Below are positions 57,481-64,000 of a stretch of DNA of 64,000 nucleotides, in pieces. This stretch comes from Saprolegnia diclina VS20. Taxonomy: Eukaryota > Oomycota > Saprolegniomycetes > Saprolegniales > Saprolegniaceae. The notes under the pieces were generated by a model. That model was not told where the DNA came from. It ran no database searches and saw only the letters and a list, made by a program, of their open reading frames with translations. The stretch covers positions 44,176 through 108,175 of the forward strand of contig NW_008246077.1 in the NCBI RefSeq assembly GCF_000281045.1, read 5' to 3'. Position 1 is the stretch's first letter, and each line of letters opens with the position of its first letter. A program made the translations under genes and the position numbers.

Positions 57481-58960
57481 ATGGCATTGCGCGCTTCTGT
57501 TTCGCAAGCAAGATCCGTCAGTCGACGGACGAGCCCCATGCGTCGGAAAGCGGTGTACGTGGCCGCGACGCGCCAGCACGTGGGCAAGACGAGCACCTGC
57601 CTCGGACTGCTCCAGGGCCTCACCAGTCGCTTCGAGAACATTGGCTACATCAAGCCCGTCGGCCAGCAGTCTGTGCTCGTGTCCGGAAACCTCCGCGTCG
57701 ACAGGGACGTTCGCGTCGCCAAAGGTACGTCGCCGCCTTGTTGACGCCTTCCGCCAACTCGATGCTAGAGGTCTTCAACCTCAAGAACTGTGACTACGCT
57801 GACATGAGCCCCGTCGTCATCCCGAGCGGCTACACACGCGAGTACCTCGACGGAAAAATCTCGCTCGAGTCGCAGCTCGAGAAGATCAGCTCGAGTTTCA
57901 ACCGCATCGCCGCCCGCAACGACGTGCGTAGACTGCTCTACGGCTTGTTTTAGATCGCATTTTCTTTTGGTCGAGTAGTTTACCGTCGTGGAAGGCACGG
58001 GGCACACGGGGGTCGGCTCGATCGTCAACGTCAACAACGCCCGCGTCGCCGCCGAGCTCGGTCTGGACATGATCCTCATCGCGAACGGTGGTATTGGTTC
58101 TGCGTTCGACGACCTTGCGCTCAACCGGTGCGTCCTCTATCTTGTCACTCAGGTTATGGTTACGATGGTGGGCACCAGGGTCATGTGCAAGGAGTATGGC
58201 GTCAAGATTTGCGGTGTCATTCTCAACAAAGTCCGCGCCGACGTACCGTTTTGCGCTCGCAGTGCATTTCGACTTAGCGTTGTCTCATGCTAGAAAATGG
58301 ACATGATGTGGGACTACTTCCCAAAGGCGCTCAAGCAGTGGGACGTGCCCCTCCTCGGTGTCGTGCCCGATCTCGTACGTTCATGTGCGTTTCGAAGCTC
58401 ATGTTATCATTGCGTGCATGTAGCCACGCCTCGCGCAGCCATCGATGCTGGACTTTGAAGAGCTATTTGGTACCAAGCTCCTGAGCGGCTCGAACCGCCG
58501 CATGACGCAGTTCCGCAACGTCTCGCTCGTCACGTCCGGCTTGCGGCGCTTCCTCGTCAAGCTCTCGTCGCACGAGTTCAACGACACGCTCTTCGTCACG
58601 CACGCATCCCGGAACGACATCATCCTTGGGTTTCTCTCCCACAGCCAGAACTACGAGCTCAAAACTGGCCGCGAGTTTGGCGGCGGCTTGATTCTCACGG
58701 GCCGCCCGCCCGTGGACCAGCCCCAAGACTACATCATGGAGATCATTTCGCGGTCGACGTCCCCCGTGCTGTACGCGCCACTGACGACGTACCGCGCCAT
58801 GGACCTCATGACGGGGTTTACAGGTACCTTGCATGATCTTCAAAATGACTATGTACATATGACACAACTAGCCAAGTTCAATGCGACGGACGTCGGCAAG
58901 GTCCTGACGTGTGCCAAGCACTACGAAAACTATGTCAAGTTTGACACTCTCCTGCAATAA
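57481..58960 (+). CDS. BioD-like P-loop / DRTGG-type protein (Pta N-terminal-like)
   Basis: This encodes a protein of about 393 residues resembling the BioD-like plus DRTGG regulatory half of bacterial phosphotransacetylases. Seven exons are read: 57481-57724, 57769-57923, 57979-58127, 58179-58242, 58294-58374, 58424-58823 and 58872-58960. The P-loop segment is YVAATRQHVGKTSTCLGLL; EGTGHTGVGSIVNVNNARVA and MILIANGGIGSAFDDL follow. The second half has NVSLVTSG, GLILTGRPPVDQPQDYI and ISRSTSPVLYAPLTTY. The catalytic transacetylase part is absent. A start at 57538 is also possible; the ATG at 57481 overlaps a CCAAT box but yields an Arg/Ser-rich, mitochondrial-type N-terminus. It is divergent from the kinesin gene. 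Confidence 0.8.
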
Positions 58961-59113
58961 TATGACACGAGCAACGCTCAGCCTTGTTTTTGAAGCTACC
59001 AGCTGCACAATAGTATATCAGGTGGCAGTCGTGGCTAGGGCAGGGTTCGGGTTGTGCATCCAAGAACCACAAGAGGAGAGAGACAACAAAACGACGAGTG
59101 ATTAGATGAGCGA

Positions 59114-61083
59114 TTAAACAAACCGGCGAATGCGGGTCGTGATGGGGTCCCGGCAGTTGGGGCAGTTGACGATCTGCGTCGAGCAGAGCATGCACGTCTC
59201 GTGGCCGCAAGCAAACACCGTGTCCTTGCAGCGTTCCATGCAGATGCAGCAGAGCGACGCTTCTTCCAGGCTGCGAATGCGCTGCTTGAGCGACGTCACG
59301 GCCGCGTCGCTGACCAGCGGGATGGCCACCATCTCACACACCTTGCAAACGCCCGACGTGACACCGTGTTCACAGCTGGGTGCATTCTCGGGCGCGCGAT
59401 CCAGCGACATCAGCAGCGCCCGCGCCTCCGGTGCAGCCATGTCCATCGCGGTAAGACCCGACTATGCACAGCTCCATTGAGTTCGACGGAAATCGTAAAG
59501 ACTGCGTACGTTCGAGCGAAGGGTCGTGTCGGCGCCGGCGCGCAAGAGCGCGGCCAGGATCGGGAGCCGCGTGTACTTTGCAGCTTCGTGGAGTGGCGTC
59601 ATGCCGTCCTACACACCACAATTTCGTTGAGCTAGGCACTACCGACGGGAAGCGCACCATGTTGGCACGGTTGACGTCAATGTCGGGATGTTCCAAGAGC
59701 AGATCAACGAGGTCGCCTTGGTTGTACCACGCAGCATACGAGAGTAGGGTCCAGTCGCGCTACAGGTCAATGATCGCTCGTTCCTGTATCATTTGGCGCC
59801 AAACGCACCGGGCCAAACTGTTCGTTGATGTTGGTGACCGAACGGCTTGTAATGCGGCGCTTGACTTCATTCCACTTGCCGTGGAGCGCACACTCGCCAA
59901 CGGTTTTCCCAGGCGTTTGCAGAATGAGCGCCCGGCCTTCAGCCGACGCCATATCAATGGGGAGGAGCCCGGCCTGTCATAAATGTGTTCTTCGCTCTCG
60001 AGAACCAAGAAACACAAGAAAGTACGTTGTTGCGAAGGGCCGTGTTGGCCCCCGACCGCAGAAGCGTCGTGAGGATCGGGAGGCGGTTGTACTTGGCAGC
60101 CTCGTGCAGAGGCGTCATGCCGTCCTACGCGCGTTGAGATGAGACCGCAGCTTCGCTGGATGGACAGCGTGCCATGTTGGCTTGGTTGATGTCGATACCG
60201 CGGTAGCCAAGCAGGAGGTCGACAAGGTCGACTTGGTTGTACCACACGGTAAAGGCCAAGAGCGTCCAGTCGCGCTACACCATGGACGTTAGTGGTGCAG
60301 AGCGTGGCCCGAGCACGTACGGCGCCAAAGGGCTCGTTGATGTTGTCGATCGACTGGCTCGTGATGCGCCGCTTGACCTCGTTCCACTTGCCGTGGAGCG
60401 CGCACTCACCAACCGTGAACATGCGTCCCCGCAGCAATTCCCGCACTTGCATGCGCTTGGCGACTGCAAACGGCTTGTCTCCATTCTACACCCAACCGTG
60501 TCACGACGACGTTTTGAGACAGGTTGGGTAACGTGCCTTGTTGGTCAGCTGCGGATTCGCGCCCGCCGCGAGGAGCCCCTTGACGACGTCGAGCTGTCCT
60601 GCTTTAGCCGCCTCGTGCAACGGTGTCGAGCCGTCCTACGCATATGTCGCTCACAATGCGCTAGGATCCGCACTACCTTGTTCTTCGCGTTCATATCCGC
60701 GCCTGCACCGATAAGATCTTGGCAGACGTCGAAATGGCCGTGCTTGGCGGCCTCGTGCAGGGGCGTCGTCCGGTCCTACGTGTGCGCATGAGAAACGACG
60801 AAATGCAAAACGCATGTCCTCGTACGCGACTGCCCTTGTCGACGTCAATGTCGTTGCATCCGAGCAAGAGATGCACGATCCCATGCTGTCCGTGGCGGGC
60901 GGCGACCGCCAGCGCCGTCGTGTCCGTCTACGATGGAGCGCATGAGTCGTGTGATCGATGGTCCATGGTGTGACGTACGACGCCCGCGGTTGCGTTGACG
61001 TCGGCCACAGCATGCGCCTTCAAGCGCTCTTCCAGCTCGGGCCAGCTTTCGCGCAGCGCGAGGTCTGCCATGGAGGTTGCCAT
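59114..61083 (-). CDS. Ankyrin-repeat RING-finger protein A (likely E3 ubiquitin ligase)
   Basis: Eleven exons on the minus strand encode an ankyrin array followed by a C3HC4 RING finger; such proteins usually act as ubiquitin ligases that pick substrates through the ankyrins. Introns fall at the start of most ankyrin units, just before segments such as DRTTPLHEAAKHGHFDV, DGSTPLHEAAKAGQLDVV and DGMTPLHEAAKY. The RING reads CCICMERCKDTVFACGHETC then NCPNCRDP and ends the protein (RIRRFV). Two three-exon cassettes, 60025-60485 and 59510-59973, are tandem copies sharing VGECALHGKWNEVKRRITS. Two introns, 60486-60536 and 60125-60172, have GC-AG ends. A CCAAT at 61128-61132 lies about 45 bp upstream. 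Gene B next door is a paralogue. Confidence 0.87.
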
Positions 61084-61909
61084 CGCTTTGCTTGTTTGCG
61101 CCGAATTGGGATTTGGACCACTGTTGGCCAATGGGAACCGCGCAATTTACAAGGCGCTGTAGGATTGGCCGTAATAAGGCCAGAGCAAACTGGCTCAAAC
61201 GGTACTGCTGAGGCGTGACATGGCTGTTGGCAGAGGCCAAGGAGCACGCAAGAAGCTTCAGGCAGCTGCTGCATACGTCATCGCATTGGTTAGCTCCCTA
61301 AGTGCACAAAAGAGGACGAGTCAAATGAGAGAGTCCTGCGGGCGTCTGTCTCTAGCAACAACGTCGTTGCCGCTTCGTGCTTAGATGCGAGCTGGGTGAA
61401 GTCAAATGAGTACGTTGGGCGTACTCAGAAGCGGACCTTGAACTTGAAGATGGCGCCTCTTCCTCGCATGTGATTGGTCAAAGAATACCGCGCGTGGCGA
61501 TCTTGCGGGCAAGATCGAAATTTTTTTGTAAAATAGTTTCCCTTCGCTTGTGAGTCCATTCGGATAGGACGAGTTCGTGGGTACATCTACCGACGTACAC
61601 TGCTGCATTAGACGCTAGACCACCTTGGGTGCGATCATCCTGCTGGGAGTTTGGAGCCTACGCTGATGCGATGATGTGATCACCCGCTTCTAACGTACGC
61701 TGCTGATAGAAATACTGTCAATTTCGTCTTCTCCAAGATGAAGGGCTTGTGTGTTGAGAGGGAGTCCGATCAAGCAGGCTTCGAGTATGCAACCCAAGGC
61801 TTTTGTTCATAGTTCCTTGCTTGAAGATTGAAGCGAAGGTCTGCCATTGGTACCACCATATATGTCGACAAAGTCATCCAATGTGCTTGGCATTCGGTTT
61901 ACATGATGG
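61084..61909. other. Intergenic stretch between the ankyrin-RING genes
   Basis: About 0.8 kb separates the start of gene A from the end of gene B. Apart from the CCAAT box near the start of gene A, nothing is recognised. A short palindrome-like gatcttgcgggcaagatc lies near 61499. Confidence 0.4.
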
Positions 61910-63920
61910 TTATACAAAGCGGCGGATGCGGACGTTGATGGGCTTCCGACACGTGGGGCAGCTCTTCATCTGCGTGGCGCACGCGCCGCAGGTTTCGTGG
62001 CCGCAGAGAAACACCGTGTCTTTGACGAGCTCTTCGCAGATGCTGCAGAGCGTCGCTTCGCGGAGTCGGTCGACCTCAGCCTCGAGAGCTGCGATATCGC
62101 ATGGGCCCTTGGCGCTGCTTGCAAAGGCAAACTCGCACATGGCGCAGTTTGTGTCGTAGATGCCGTTGGCATACGTGCACTGGGGACACGCGAGGCCATC
62201 CTTGGCTGCGGCCACAGGGTGTCGGGGTAACATGCCCTCCATCGCCTCGAGAAGACGACGGCACTCGACCGTGGCCATGTCTCTCGGAGTTTCGCCCCTC
62301 TAAGTTATCCATCAATTTTCACACGTCAGCAATGCACGCACCATGGTTTTCAGTCGCGTGTTGGCACCGGCGTGCAAGAGCAAGGCCAAAATACCGACGC
62401 GGTTCTTTGCCGCCGCTTCGTGCAACGCTGTGCGCCCATCCTAAAAGCCCTGAGATCCCCCTATCCATGAGATGTCGTGTCCGTACGATGCTGGCCGCAT
62501 CGAGATCGATGCCGTCGTACTCGACGAGGCGCCGCACGAGAGAGAGTTGGTCGTGGCGCGCTGCGAGGCTCAGCAGCGTGTACCGCTTCTGTATGTCCGT
62601 CAAGTAGACTGTAGTACATGTTGAAATGCAAGAAAGGACTGACCTCGTCGATGGGGGTGTTGATGTCGGTGATTGACCGCGCGTCCACGCGCCGCGCAAC
62701 GTCGCTCCACAAGCCACGCTGGGCGCATTCGCCAAACGAGAGACCCGAGGCGAGCAACATGCGAAAGCGCCCGTCCATCGTCGCAAGCTGGATCGGCAAC
62801 TGGCCTTCCTACACGATCCATGAGCTCCGATAAGGGCATTGGTAGTTTGACGTGCCTTGTTCTTCAGTAGCGCATTGGCCCCAGCTTCAATGAGGGCGAC
62901 GAGGACGTCTTGGTGGTCGCGTTGTGCGGCTTCGTGAAGGGCTGTCATTCCGTCCTAGAGCTCAAATCGGTCCATGCACATTCCCATTAGAAGATGTACC
63001 CGGTTGGTTTTGTTGATGTCGACGCCGTCACAGCGCAAGAGATGATGCACAAACGTCCCTTGGTTCTCTCGCGCAGCATACGATAAGAGGGTCCATCGGG
63101 GCTAAATCCCCATTTACTAGTAAGTCAAGGCACAGTAGACGCAAAACCGTACGATGCCAAATACAACGTTGACGTCGGCAAGCGTATGGGTTGCAGCTCG
63201 CCGCTCGAGCTCCCACCAGTCACCGCGTAGCGCACAGTCCGTGTCGGAGGCCATCGCGGTGTGCAGGAGGTTGCGCATGGCAACGTCGATCGTCACATCG
63301 ATGGGCAGACGGCCCGCCTATTCACAGCATTCTGTCATGCGTCTCACAACCGGTTCCAGGATGGCACCTTGTCCTTGACGTGCGGATTGGCGTTGGCTTT
63401 CAAGAGCCCTCGCACCATAGCGTCGCAGTCCGCTTCGGTGGCATAATGCAACGGGGTTCGGCCGTGCTGCCAGCAGCCGTTCAAACCTCCAGGATCCTGC
63501 TGACCGCGTACCTTGTCGATTGCGTTGATATTGGCGTAGCTGCGCAAGAGCGCATTGGCAATCGGCCACCGGCCGCGGCTCGCTGCCTCGTGCAGTGGCG
63601 TGCGGCCCATCTACAACACCCGTGAGCGTGCAACCCCGCAGATTACAGCATACGTCGTTGGCCTTGTCGACGTCGATGTCCACGTGGAGTAGAAGCTGCT
63701 CTAGAATGTCGGCTTGGCCGTACTGGACTGCGAACGAGAGCGCGGTGGCACGATGCTACAGTCGCCATTGCCATGGTGGGAGAGGGCGATGCAACGTGAT
63801 ACGTACGAGGCCCGTTGTGGCGTTGACGTCGCCGAGCGCGTGATTGCGCAGCCACGCCTCGACGCGGGGCCAGGCTTCGCTCTCGGCGAGGGCTGCGATT
63901 GTCGCTGGCGGCATCGTCAT
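61910..63920 (-). CDS. Ankyrin-repeat RING-finger protein B (likely E3 ubiquitin ligase)
   Basis: This paralogue of gene A starts at ATG 63920 (MTMPPATIAALAESEAWPRV) and ends with the same RIRRFV tail. About eleven exons carry ankyrin units such as MGRTPLHEAASRGRW, HGRTPLHYATEADCDAM, DGMTALHEAAQRDHQDVL, KRYTLLSLAARHDQLSLV and DGRTALHEAAAKNRVGIL. The RING reads CSICEELVKDTVFLCGHETC then SCPTCRKP. Unlike gene A it has a four-Cys zinc-ribbon-like segment before the RING (CPQCTYANGIYDTNCAMC), close to a RanBP2-type finger but without its Trp. The intron 62809-62855 has GC-AG ends. Intron 63478 region is 45 nt, stop-free and in frame. Confidence 0.85.
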
Positions 63921-64000
63921 GTTCTGCGAAGTATGCAAAGCACTCCGACTTGATTCTGCGCACATGATAGTTTTGCCTCGTTTGTCCCAAGTAGGAATGC

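Overview
The window is nuclear DNA of a compact, intron-rich eukaryotic genome. Genes lie on both strands with gaps often of 30-500 bp. Almost every multi-exon gene carries introns of only 40-60 nt, typically with a gtacg or gtgcg donor and a tag acceptor, and most can be resolved exactly because homologous protein segments join in frame. The gene set (two P4-ATPases, a polycystin channel, an anoctamin, a four-domain voltage-gated channel with EF-hands, a CEP295-like centriolar protein, kinesin-13, APH-1, a BioD/DRTGG protein) fits a flagellated stramenopile. An oomycete of the Saprolegniales is my best inference; no marker gene here proves it.

Layout. 1-3600 is gene-poor: a short 86-bp direct repeat, a decayed Ty3/gypsy integrase fossil and a decayed Ulp1-type element. 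3703-6464 holds RFC2 and a THUMPD3-like tRNA methyltransferase. 6740-7830 is a second copy of the Ulp1-linked repeat carrying an insert of about 600 bp. 8561-12370 holds a mitochondrial PPR protein and a G-protein beta subunit. 12909-26519 is a membrane-protein block: P4-ATPase 1, an unknown protein, an alpha/beta-hydrolase-like protein, a polycystin channel and P4-ATPase 2. 26952-29823 holds APH-1 and an SLC52-type riboflavin transporter. 31001-39931 holds the CEP295-like protein, a large 2OG-oxygenase-like protein and an SR splicing factor. 40081-51261 holds a secreted choloylglycine-hydrolase-type enzyme, the anoctamin, the voltage-gated channel and a YIPF5-like Golgi protein. 53092-58960 holds a PH-like orphan, an acylphosphatase-like protein, kinesin-13 and a BioD-like protein. 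59114-63920 is a tandem pair of ankyrin-RING genes.

Themes. Calcium and membrane biology recur (polycystin, anoctamin, EF-hand channel, two flippases), but nothing suggests an operon-like unit. CCAAT boxes lie within about 40-180 bp of many start codons. The most unusual items are the domain architecture and pore of the four-domain channel, a GA-AG intron in the anoctamin, GC-AG introns at matching places in the ankyrin-RING paralogues, and three enzyme-family proteins that appear to have lost catalytic residues. All gene models come from reading by eye; none was checked against transcripts or databases.
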